Positions 34,480-44,159 of a stretch of 64,000 bases of DNA are shown here, one piece after another. Below the pieces are notes generated by a model. It ran no database searches, was not told the origin of the DNA, and saw only the letters and a program-made list of their open reading frames with translations. The first letter of the stretch is position 1; every line of letters starts with the position of its first letter. A program made the translations under genes and the position numbers. Source of the stretch: Strongylocentrotus purpuratus (Eukaryota > Echinodermata > Echinoidea > Camarodonta > Strongylocentrotidae); contig NW_022145612.1 of the NCBI RefSeq assembly GCF_000002235.5, forward strand, positions 17,352,809 to 17,416,808, given 5' to 3'.

Positions 34480-35500
34480 AGAAAAGAGGGAAACAGGGGC
34501 GAAGGGCTCTTGCCTCCTCCCCCCCCCCCCCGCCAAAAAATAAATAAGAGAGAGAGAGAGAGAGAATCTGTTCTGATCCTGGTCCTGATCCTCAAGAGGG
34601 ATATAAAGATGACCAATAAGAACGTTATCGTTCGAGAGAGAGTGTTTGTTGCTTCTAGAACATTTTAGAATTAAGTCCCATCACCTTGCAGTTGTGGGGA
34701 GGGACTATGATTATATTACCCCCTCGGATAGCTTCCCAGAGTCTGGCTTTGAAGGTTTCGACTGCGTCGCAGGCAAAGATGCTGGGGGGTGTGGGGGTGC
34801 GACACCCCCCCCCCCACCTGTCAGGATATTGTCGGTAAAATTGCGCTGCCGTCGGGAAAAAAGAGAAAAGGGGGAAGGGGAAAAAGAGAGTAAAAGGGAA
34901 AGAAAAGAAAAAAAGAAAAAGAAAAGAAAAAAAGAAAAGAAAGGAAAGAAAAGAGAAGAAAAGAAAGAAAGAGAAAAACGAAAGAGAGGGAGAATAGGAA
35001 AGAAAGGAGGCAAGAGCCCTTTGCCCCCGTTACCCTCTTTTCTTCTTCTTCTTCCTCTTCTTTCTTTCCTTTTATCTTCTCTTTCCCTTTCCTTCTCTCT
35101 CTCTCTCTCCTATTTATTTTTTGGCGGGGGGGGGGAGGGAGGAGGCAAGAGCCCTTCGCCCCCGTTTCCCACTTTTCTTCTTCTTCCTCTTCTTTCTTTC
35201 CTTTTATATTTTCTTTCCCTTTCCCTTCTCTCTCTCTCTCTCTCTCTCCTATTTATTTGTTGGCGGGGGGGGGGGAGGCAAAAGCCCTTTGCCCCCGTTT
35301 CCCTCTTTTCTTCTTCTTCCTCTTCTTTCTTTCCTTTTATCTTCTCTTTCCCTTTCCCTTCTCTCTCTCTCTCTCTGATTTATTTTTTGGCGGGGGGGGG
35401 GCAAGAGTCCTTCGCCCCCCCCGTTTCCCTCTTCTCTTCTTATTCTTCTTTCTTTCCTTTTATCTTCCCTTTCCCTTTTTTCCTTCTCTCTGTCTCCCCA
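34480..35500. repeat. Module E tandem (GGCAAGAGCCCTT, pyrimidine block)
   Basis: Four copies of a ~130-bp unit begin GGCAAGAGCCCTTTGCCCCC at about 35008, 35143, 35275 and 35400, each with TCTTCTTTCTTTCCTTTTAT, a (CT)n run, TTATTTTTTGGCGG and a poly(G) end. An inverted purine version is at 34490-34560 and 34790-35000. A 296-codon open frame through this region is pure repeat composition. Confidence 0.85.
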
Positions 35501-35619
35501 ATCAACATAGTAATAACGAAAGAGACCACTCTGTAATCAAGACCATTCCATTTTATTTAATACATTTTCGATATACTTAGATTGGCAACTATTACCTTCT
35601 GTCCGAGATCCTCATTTTA

Positions 35620-35830
35620 AACGACTGATGCGAAAGACTAGTCGACGCACCCTTTCGAGAAAAGCCCCCCCCCCCCCCCGCTTTTATCGAAAGGGTGTGT
35701 TAAAACGGTACTCCGCTCTCAACGCATCCTTTCGAGAAAAGGCCCCCCTCTTTTATCGAATGGGTGCGTTGAGCACACCACACCGCGCCGCACCGCACCG
35801 CACCCTTTCGATGAAAGCCTACCGGTATAT
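35620..35830. repeat. CACCCTTTCGA inverted repeats
   Basis: CGCACCCTTTCGAGAAAAG and its near complement CTTTTATCGAAAGGGTG occur twice around poly(C) loops, making nested hairpins, with a GCACCGCACC microsatellite. Non-coding. Confidence 0.7.
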
Positions 35831-35929
35831 ATAAAAAGAGAGAGAGAGAGAGAGAAGGAAGGAAAAGGGAAAGAGGAGAGCTAAAAGGGAACAAAAAAGA
35901 GGAAGAAGAAAAAAAAGAAAAGAAAAGGG

Positions 35930-37092
35930 TGAAAAGAAGGGAAGATCAGTTGCTGTTAATCATGCAACAACGTGCGGAGCGGGGTCGGGGCCGAAAGGCC
36001 CTTGCCCCCTCCCCGGGCAACCTAAAAGAGAGAGAAGGAAGGGAAGGGAAAGGGAAACAGGAAAGAAAGGGAAAGAAAAAATGAGAAAGAAGAAAGGTAG
36101 GGGAGATCAGTTGCGACTTTTTCCCGCCAACAAGGTGTAATTAGGGGGGGGGGGGGTGGGCACTGGCGTACTGATAGGAAGGGGGGCGGCTTTGGGGAAA
36201 TAAAATTTAAACGTGGTTTATTACTAATTCCATTACGGTGGTTTACATCATGCTAAAATGACATAATTTTCCGAGATTTGTCCTCACTTTTTCGTAAATT
36301 AATTATACTTTTGTATGCGTTTGTTGGAAAATTCCTAAATTTACAGCCAGGCAAGAAATAGGCTTCTTGAGATGCCTACATGTCAGGGCCCGCGCAACGA
36401 CGGGGATTGGGAGCCTCGAGCCCCCCCCCCCGGCCCCCCCCCCTCCCCACTTAAAAAAAAAGTATATTAAGGAGAAATAGAAAGAAAGAGAGCAAGAAAG
36501 AAAAAATAGTTAACTGCCAGTGTCACAAAATAATGAGGTATCAAAATATGCTCTTCTGACCGTGATTAAATGCATATAAAACCCCTAAGCTTTCGGGGGC
36601 TCTTCCCCCTGGATTCCATCTAGGGCCCTAAGGCGGGCCCTTAGATGCTCATCTGACGGTAATTGATTGCCTTAAACCCCTGAGATTCCAGGGGCCGAGA
36701 GGTGGGGGCGGTCCTCCCTAAAACGCCGGCCCAAAAAACAAAAACAAAAAAATAAGAGAGAGGAGCAAAAAGGAAGAGGACGTAGGACGAAAAAGAAGCA
36801 GACAAAGAACCTTTTTGGTTCCAGACAAGGATTAAAATAAGAGTCGAGAACGGTACAACGAATCGTCTTCTTTCTCTTATGATTTAATGAATAGTAAAAG
36901 CTTTCGCGCTTCGCGCAGGAGGGGGGGGGGGGACTGAATTCAGACGAGGATTAAGAGACGAGAACGGTACAACGAATCATCTTCTTTCTCTTAATGAAAC
37001 TCCAAAGCTTCCGCCCTTAATTCCTAGAGGAGCTAGGGAGGGGGAAACTCGCCCCTCCCTGTATACCCATCCCCTCTTACGTCACTGCTGGT
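35930..37092 (-). mobile_element. Composite element in reverse orientation (E-D-C-B-A)
   Basis: Blocks in order: purine E block with GGAGATCAGTTGCGAC (35950-36130), module D reversed (36160-36425), module C reversed (36530-36700), module B (36825-37015) and head A reversed (GGTCACCATTA at 37082). The head resumes at 37864 with CGTACCAATATTTGG after the MITE at 37093. This is the mirror of the 21722 and 46115 elements and is truncated at both ends. Confidence 0.6.
36825..37015 (+). repeat. Module B satellite, two units
   Basis: Two units with GAGTCGAGAACGGTACAACG and the GCGCTTCGCGC core (second core degenerate). Confidence 0.85.
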
Positions 37093-37866
37093 CACCATTA
37101 GGGACTTTTAGATTGAGTGGACGAGAACACGACGAACGCCGACTGATCACGCATGTCAACGTACTTAACTGCCCATGTTGACTACAATTAGAAGTCTTTT
37201 AGATTGCACTCGACGATATACATGCATGTAGGAAGAACCACTATGAACATCACGGACAAAGAGAGAGGACAAAATAATCAGTTCCTCATTCCAACCTCAA
37301 CAAAAGAACATCCCTTCTCTGCTATTATGTAAAAATGTGTAGAACAGGTGAATATGCATGTAACACCTGTTCTACACATTTCTACATAATAGCAGGGAAG
37401 GGATACCCAGGGAGGTGAGACTACTCACATGCCCTGGTCTACCTGAGGAACTGTATATTTTATGCGTACGCGGCATACTAGTACCTTGAGCATATAAACC
37501 TATGAATATGACGGACAAAGAAAGCGGACAATATATATTGTTCCTCAGGTAGACAAAGGAACATCCCTTCACTGCTATTTTGTAAAAAGTGAATATGCAT
37601 GTGACACCTGTTCTACACATTTTTACATAATAGCAGTGAAGGGATGTTCCTTTGTCTTCCTGAGGAACTGTATATTTTGTCCGCTTTCTTTGTCAGTCAT
37701 ATTTATAGTGAAAGGCGCTATATGTATGTGTGTATGTACTAGATTTAGGAAAATCACGGTCGACGCATTCTCGATCCCCGACTGAGACGACGTAACGCAT
37801 GCGCAGTGCCATAAAATGACGCCACACGTTGCAGTCAAAGCTGTCGCACATCTAAAAGTCCCTATT
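37093..37866. mobile_element. Nonautonomous TIR element GGGACTTTTAGA, TTA target
   Basis: Ends GGGACTTTTAGATT at the left and ATCTAAAAGTCCCTA at the right. It interrupts head module A: GGTCACCATTA before and TTACGTACCAATATTTGG after, while intact heads at 21790 and 46205 read GGTCACCATTACGTACC on the same strand. This implies a TTA duplication, as in PIF/Harbinger-type insertion. Inside it are two related palindromes (37311-37405, 37561-37660) built on CTGCTATTATGTAAAAA with AACAGGTG near the centre. No open frame of note. Confidence 0.75.
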
Positions 37867-38119
37867 ACGTACCAATATTTGGTTCGCATAATTTCAAATT
37901 TGTCTTGTGATTTTCAAAGTTTTTTCCATGTCATTAAAATATTTAAAACCTTCTTATTAGTTATCCGATTTTGCAAACTTTTAGTTTGATTGGTTTGTTA
38001 TTGATTTTTTGAGTGGACTTGCCCTTCAAGTCCCTACAACCCCTCTCTGTTGATTCCTTCCTTGGCTGTGGGTTAGGAACATGATACATCAGCCCCTAGA
38101 TGGCAACGCTGTTACACCC

Positions 38120-38290
38120 CCCCCCCCCCCCCGTGAAACACACACAGGCTACGCCATCTGAACTACTGTCGGTAATATGTACTTGCACTAAGGGAATACT
38201 GCAGGGAGGGTGAGCCGAATGGCGCAGCGTGGTCAGACTGATTGGGGGGGGGGGGGGGGGTGGGCCCGGGATGCGCATATATTTTTTACA
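38120..38290. repeat. Poly(C) and poly(G) pair
   Basis: A C run at 38117-38132 and a G run at 38244-38260 bracket about 110 bases. They could pair as an inverted repeat, but no target duplication was clear. Confidence 0.5.
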
Positions 38291-38544
38291 CAACAGTACT
38301 GTTTAGCCAGTTCAGTCAAGTATACTGTGCGAATGACTGGAGACAGAGTCTAACATTACTCTTCTCGGTATGATATTTTTTGGATTGCTGGAGATGTACA
38401 TACTCGGGCTTGTAGCTAGCAGCGGCTGTGATTAGCTACATTAATTGTAGGCAGGGGGCGGCGATCCCAGGGGGACGGTGGACACCCCGGAAAATTCGAA
38501 AAAGTGCAAAAAATGAATAGCAAATACTGACTATATGTCCTATG

Positions 38545-38608
38545 GGAACTCAGTGTTATATGCTCTGGCTCCTACCATTAGGAGCCAGAGCATATAACAC
38601 TGAGTTCC
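38545..38608. repeat. Perfect 30-bp hairpin with a 4-nt loop
   Basis: Arms 38545-38574 and 38579-38608 are exact complements (starting GGAACTCAGTGTTATATG), loop CCAT. It sits inside a dispersed repeat; the copy at 40259 has a shorter hairpin elsewhere (40703-40741). Confidence 0.9.
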
Positions 38609-39004
38609 TATGGGGAGTATCTTATTCAGATGGTCATATCTCAGCCAATATTTAACATATTCAATTGGTTTTCGACATTTGGACATTATTTTTGATGTTC
38701 TTTCGGAAAATGAAGAAAAAATTGAGAAATTCTAAAAATAGATTTTTATGACTTCACAGCTTCGGTACTCTATACAAATTCAAAAAAACCTTAACGCTCG
38801 TTCGCTAGCATCCCTCGCATAATATTGTAGTAAATATTGTAGAAATCTGTATTCCATTGGTATCACGTAAGCACAGTTTACACTGTACTTACAAGATTGA
38901 GAGTTATAGAAATAGATCAGTGCTACAAAAATGAATATTCCGCTTGCTCTTTTCAGTGAGGAGTAACTACAACATATTAAGTGTATATATTTGCCAGGCT
39001 GATA

Positions 39005-39202
39005 ATTTAACATCGGTAGAGCAGTGGTCTTGTAATCCGGTGACCGGGGTTTGAAACCAAGTCAAGGCGCTAGTGCCCTTTGTTAAGGCATTAATCCTCA
39101 TTACCAGACCCTCGGAGAGGACCTAAAGCCGTCTACCGTCTAGTTGCTTACTAACAAAACAAGCATTCATGCTTTCTTAGCAGTCAGGTAAAATAACCAC
39201 CA
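39005..39202 (+). mobile_element. tRNA-derived SINE with 11-bp target duplication
   Basis: A tRNA-like head with CGGTAGAGCAGTGG (A box) and GGTTTGAAACC (B box), followed by GGCATTAATCCTCATTACC and GGACCTAAAGCCGTC. It is flanked by CCAGGCTGATA at 38994-39004 and 39203-39213. Related copies: 48745-48892 and 56040-56178, both minus. There is no long A tail. Being inside one of two copies of a duplicated repeat, it is a datable insertion. Confidence 0.75.
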
Positions 39203-39547
39203 CCAGGCTGATATTTGCCATTTCAACTCCCATAGCGATATCAATATACATGTACATGTATATGAAAGAGGTCTAGAGTGGGAAATAGAAATCCCATCCA
39301 TGCCCAAGCTCCCTACTGAGACTAAAATTTACCTCTTTAACTGATATTTACAACTCGGACTTCCCACTAATTACCAGCAAATAAAAGTGAAGTGTGAAAG
39401 AGCTAGTAATAGTATATTGCTTGGTTTTATAATATAGTTTTGCTAAGGAAAGTAATTTTTTAATACAACAAAACTTCAAAAACCTGTGAGGGGGTAGTCA
39501 GTGCCGTCACCTTCGCCCCTCTTGTTCACAATGCTCCCTCGTCCTCA

Positions 39548-39790
39548 GTCGCACTGGCATACTGATGGGGGCTTGGGGGCAGTTACCCCCAAAAAAGATT
39601 CAAACGTTTTTCTCACTTTTTTGTAACTGTTATATGCGTTTATGGATAATTCCCAAATTTACAACCAGCCAAAAATATGCTTATTTAGAAGCTTACATGT
39701 CAAGACCCGCGGATCGGGGGGCTCGAGCTCCCCCCCCCCCCTCTCCCATCCGCCCCCTTACTTTAAAAAAAAAGTATGTTGAAGAGATCC
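39548..39790 (-). repeat. Module D, solo copy (reverse)
   Basis: Starts CACTGGCATACTGATGG and holds the AATTCCCAAATTTACAACCA and TTACATGTCAAGACCCG blocks. It occurs without module C, so D can move or survive alone. Confidence 0.75.
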
Positions 39791-39869
39791 TCGGCCAGTC
39801 ATTGTTGTAACTTCCTGAGCCTATGACCTACAAGCATTGCTTTCCCTTTAGGCTCCATCATATTTCTTC

Positions 39870-40012
39870 CTTTATACAACTTAGTCTTATGTATTATTCT
39901 TTTTTTTTTTGTATAAACGCATGCTAAAATGAGTACAAAAAGTAACATACCAAATGTAATGATGTATTATACAACATGTGAAATATGAAAATAAACTGAA
40001 ACTGAAACTGAC
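39870..40012 (+). mobile_element. LINE-like 3' tail
   Basis: Ends TATGAAAATAAACTGAAACT with repeated GAAACT units, a typical non-LTR 3' end with a short tandem repeat tail. No coding part nearby. Confidence 0.45.
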
Positions 40013-40258
40013 TGTGGCCTAGGTTTACTGATATGTCACTTCACAAACATGGCATACGGTAGTCCTTTTTTGTGGATACTTTTTTTATACTTTTTTGAGC
40101 AAAACACAAAGTAGGTGGAGGTTTTGTGTCTATGTCCTTCCCTAGCTTTTCACGCGACAAATATATTTCCTCATGTCTTTTTCGAGATGCCCCACCTTCC
40201 GAGGATCTATTCCCTTCAGCACAGCTAGAGCGTTCTGCAATTGAAAGCGAAATGTGCG

Positions 40259-40790
40259 AGTCAGGGGCGGCGATACCCGGGGAGGGGGGATACTTCCCCC
40301 TCAATTTTTGTAGGGGGAATCTGAAGGGCCCAAGAGTGCGGCGTTTAGACTAATAAAAATGCAAAAATCTTCTCGCACGGTCGCTAATAATATCCTTTAA
40401 AATGTACGAGTAAATATTGTAAAAAATATGTATTCTGTTGGTATCACGTAAGCACAGTTTACATTGTATGTTTACAATATTAAGAGTTATATCTATCTGT
40501 GGTACAAAAATGAATATTCAGCTTGCTCTTTTAAAAAGTCCCTTCAGCCTACTTACTAACATTTACCTAGTAAATATTTACAACACTTCGGACTGCACAC
40601 TAGATACCGGCAAAGTAAAATTGAAGTCTGAAAAAAGCATATTGCTTGTTTTTATACTATAGTTTTGCTAAAGAATGTAATTTTGTTATACAACAAACCT
40701 GTGAGGGGGTAGCATAGAGCTATATAATAAGACTTATCATATAGCTCTATGGGGGTAGTCACTTCCGTCACCTCCAAAGGTGACGATTTG
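40259..40790. repeat. Dispersed repeat, copy 2
   Basis: Begins CAGGGGCGGCGATACCCGG and ends GGGGGTAGTCACTTCCGTCA. Copy of 38451-39540 without the SINE. Contains a hairpin CATAGAGCTATAT with ATATAGCTCTATG at 40703-40741. Confidence 0.7.
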
Positions 40791-40849
40791 TATCCGTGAT
40801 TGGGGGGATGATAGGTGCCAAAAAATGCCAACATGCTAAATGTTAGTCC

Positions 40850-42340
40850 TGACTCTTGCCTGCAGTGTCGGCCTACCACACTGATATCATCTATTTTCAA
40901 ACGAAATTTAGACATTACCCCAAAAAATCCAATGGTGAGGGATATCAACTTGTGAAAGTAATATGTTACCAGTGGGCAAATGCATTAATAAAGCAACCAG
41001 GAAAGATTCATGTAGACAGAAAATTATTTATTTCCTGGTGATAGAAACATACATTTTTATGAATATTGATGTCTCCAAACAACATTCATCGTGAAAAACC
41101 CAATCCCATATTCTGTGTAAGGAGATCTAAAAAAAACATAGTTCTCGTTAGTAAATGAAAAATATATTGCTTTTTGTTCTTCATTTGACTCTCTTCCTTC
41201 TTTAATTAAGCCAACTGAATCCTCTCTGCGGGAAACTCAATTCAATGAAATAGAATATCACTGATGCAAAATTTGTTTCTCAAAATGACAGAAAATTTCC
41301 ACTCCTGATCTCATTCAAACTGTCTGTTTCTTAAAAACATAATATAAAACTTACGTTCCAACTACCAATCAAGAAACTTCCATTATCTCCTTCTTCACCC
41401 AAATATACTTATTATACCAGATACGCTCTAAAATGTAAACATAATATTCCTCTAAGGCCCTGACCAGAGCATTATTTTTTCCAAAAAAAACTATAACCAG
41501 TCTTTACAGTTGGATTATTATTGGAAGGTGTTATATACAAAACTTCTAACCTTCAAAAACACCTTAACTATCTTATGCTTGTTACGTTTAAATACAATGC
41601 ATAGGCCTACATAAGCTTTTCAATAAAATAAAAAATAAGTTGTGACATAATAATCTTTCTCCAAAATATCGAACTGGAGCATTCTGTTGTATTGCTTGTT
41701 TATGTACATACAAACAGCTTATTTTCAAGAGGCACTAGATCACTAGATCCATGTGTGTAACTTAAGAAAGAACTCTTTGTTTACCCGATTTTGTTCAGGT
41801 GTCTTTGAAAAATTGTTATTAAAAGATGCACGTGTTCACAATTTCTCTCGTAATTTAGGTTAATAATTTTGTTCAAGGTAAATAGAGGAAAATATATATC
41901 ATTATCTCCATTTGCTATCAAAAGATTTGGCTTCTTTCGGAAAATAGCTCTTCAAATGTTTTACAAGTAGATATATAAATAAACAAATAAATGGATGAAA
42001 TCAATGAAACAAAATATATACTGAGTATGAATCAGGGAACAAACTGAAAGTTTCGTCTCCTACATGCTGCCATTTGGACAAAACCGTCTTTCTCTTCAAT
42101 GATACAATATTTTATTACTTTACTTGTATTATGAAGAAAAAAAAACGCATCATCAACCCCACATAGCATTAAAAATCACTTTAATTGAACTGGCCAAAAT
42201 TCATGTGATCTTCTTGCTCAGATGTTTTCCTTTACCTTCTTGGGTGCAGATGCCTTGGTGCCCCAGATGGTTTTCCATATGGGGCCATCTTTCAGAGAAT
42301 GTGGGACCCATGTGGGTCCCACATGGGCTTGCTACCTGGG
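40850..42340. other. No assigned gene or repeat
   Basis: AT-rich sequence without protein-like frames, clear repeats or RNA genes. A perfect short palindrome GTGGGACCCATGTGGGTCCCAC lies at about 42301-42322, and a related ACATGGGTCCCATATTCTCT segment at 25001. Confidence 0.4.
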
Positions 42341-42349
42341 TTATTATCT

Positions 42350-42830
42350 TCTCTGTCTCTCATTATCTTTCTTTCCCACTCTTTACTCCTTTTTTGCACT
42401 TTTGCACTTCGCGCTTAACATTTAGCTCGTTGCTTTTTAACGCTGCGGCTTTGCATTTGGCGCACTGCATTTCTAGGATGCTGTTGATTGAATAAGTTGA
42501 ATCAATTCATTAATTCCTGATGAAGCCGTATGAGCAAGAATTCAATTTATTCTTGTCTCATATACGGTTGTCTCATTTACTTCGTTTTCTATTTATATAT
42601 GTATGTATTATGAAAATGAGATAGCAAAATGTGTATATTGATGGTCATCTTGCGAGTAATAAGCATTAACTACACTCATCATTAATTTCAAAAAAAAAAA
42701 AAATTTTGATGGTGAATTATTGGGGAGGGGGGGGGGGGTTGTACAGACCATCCGCCCACCTGAAATATTAGGGGGATATATCCCCTACCCCCCCCCCTTC
42801 CCCCGGGATCGACACCCATGGTCACCTCCT
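42350..42830. repeat. 480-bp dispersed repeat, copy 2 (inverted)
   Basis: Inverted counterpart of 17950-18430, including the CTGATGAAGCCGTATGAGC and GATAGCAAAATGTGTATATT blocks and poly(C)/poly(G) tracts at its end. Confidence 0.75.
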
Positions 42831-42897
42831 CCCCTTTCAATGGCGTACTGATGGGGGGACCAGTAACCTCCCCCCCCCCCCCAATAATAAGGGAGGG

Positions 42898-43440
42898 CCG
42901 CACTGGCGTCCTGGTGGGTTTTTTTTTTAGGGGGGGGGGACTTTGGGGCGTGCCCCCAAATAAAATTCTAACGTGGTTTATTTCTAATTCGATACCACTG
43001 GTTTTCAAATTTTGCTGAAATGACATGATTTTCCGGTATATTTTGTTACTGTTTTGTAAATTATACTTTTTTTTATCTGTTTGCTGGAAAATGACAAATT
43101 CCCAAGTTTGCAGTCAAGCCAAAATAATTTAGTAGCCTACATATCAGGACCCGAGGGACGGCGGGGTTGGGGGGGGGGGGGGGGGGGGGGGGGGGCTCGA
43201 GCCACCACCTCACTAAAAAAAGTATGTGTAAGATATTAAAATAGAAAGAAAGCATCTGACCGCAATTAAATAGCTAAAACCCCTGAGCTTGCGAGAGCTC
43301 CACCCTCTCAACCCCACCAGAGGCCATAAGTCGGTCCCCTGGATGCTCATCTGACCATTATTCAATGCATAAAACCCCTGAGCTTCATGGGGCTCAGTAC
43401 CCTGGACCCCACGCTAATTAGTGACCTGCTAGTGTGGGGG
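42898..43440 (-). repeat. Modules D and C (reverse) in sequence
   Basis: CACTGGCGTCCTGGTGGG opens module D (to about 43205 with a poly(G) run at 43169-43194), followed by module C units with AAACCCCTGAGCTT. The order D then C is the mirror of 22635-24010. Confidence 0.75.
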
Positions 43441-44092
43441 GGGGGGGGGGGGGGGTAGTGAGCACATTTTTTTTTTGGCCCTCGAAAATTTGAAATTTGC
43501 ACCCCCCCCCCCCTTGAGCGCCAGGGGGGGGGGGGCCATCCCCCCAAAAGCTAAAAATCACGTGTTTTTACACGTTTTTTTTTCCAGGATCCGCCACTGC
43601 CACAGGGATTCAAGTTTCATTTCTTGCAGTTAATACGGGGTACAGCCTCTCTTATCTCGCGTATTTTGGGGATAAATAACACCAGTTCCACAACATACAT
43701 TATGCTCAATTTTTCACTCGCTTGCTTCGGTCGCTCGCGAAATTGTGAACCCAGAATATTAATATTTTAGCAAGTGGATTTAGCCCCCCCCCCCACCCCA
43801 CCCCCCCCCCCCCTGATAAAAATGTCAAAAAATTTGCTCGTGCATAACTTAAACTCGGGGAGTGTTGATATCGGACAAGAGACGTGACTTGAGCCTGCCC
43901 CCGCTAGTATGTACCGGTACGGTGCTTTTATTATGAACTTGAAATAACGGTCTGCGCGATTTTCAAATTTCCGTCCCCCCCCCCCCCTAGATCCGCGCCT
44001 GTATGCGGCTCGTGGACGATGCTCCATATCGTATTTGGGTTACCCCCCCCCCCACCCTTAGCAAAAAGCTAGATCCGCCCCTGTGTTTTGGA
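43437..44092. repeat. Poly(G)/poly(C) fragments with GGATCCGCCACTG ends
   Basis: Right-hand hAT-like ends CCAGGATCCGCCACTG (about 43594-43609), TAGATCCGCGCCTG (about 43988) and TAGATCCGCCCCTG (about 44071) without obvious partners. A nested graveyard of the same element class. Confidence 0.55.
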
Positions 44093-44159
44093 AGGATATG
44101 GTAAAGACTAAAAGTAAAGAAAGAATGTAAATAAGGTTGCTCCGAATAATGAGGAAGAC

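Larger units (their letters stand above)
38451..39540. repeat. Dispersed repeat, copy 1, split by a SINE
   Basis: Begins near CAGGGGGCGGCGATCCC and ends near GAGGGGGTAGTCAGTGCCGT. It shares GTATCACGTAAGCACAGTTT, CAAAAATGAATATTC and TATAGTTTTGCTAA blocks with 40259-40790. The SINE at 39005-39202 and nearby sequence split it. Confidence 0.7.

Noticed and set aside
34646-35536. Longest plus-strand open frame in the central region (296 codons)
   Set aside because: It consists of Lys/Glu/Arg runs followed by Phe/Ser/Leu runs that come from purine and pyrimidine tracts of tandem module E copies; adjacent frames are equally open.
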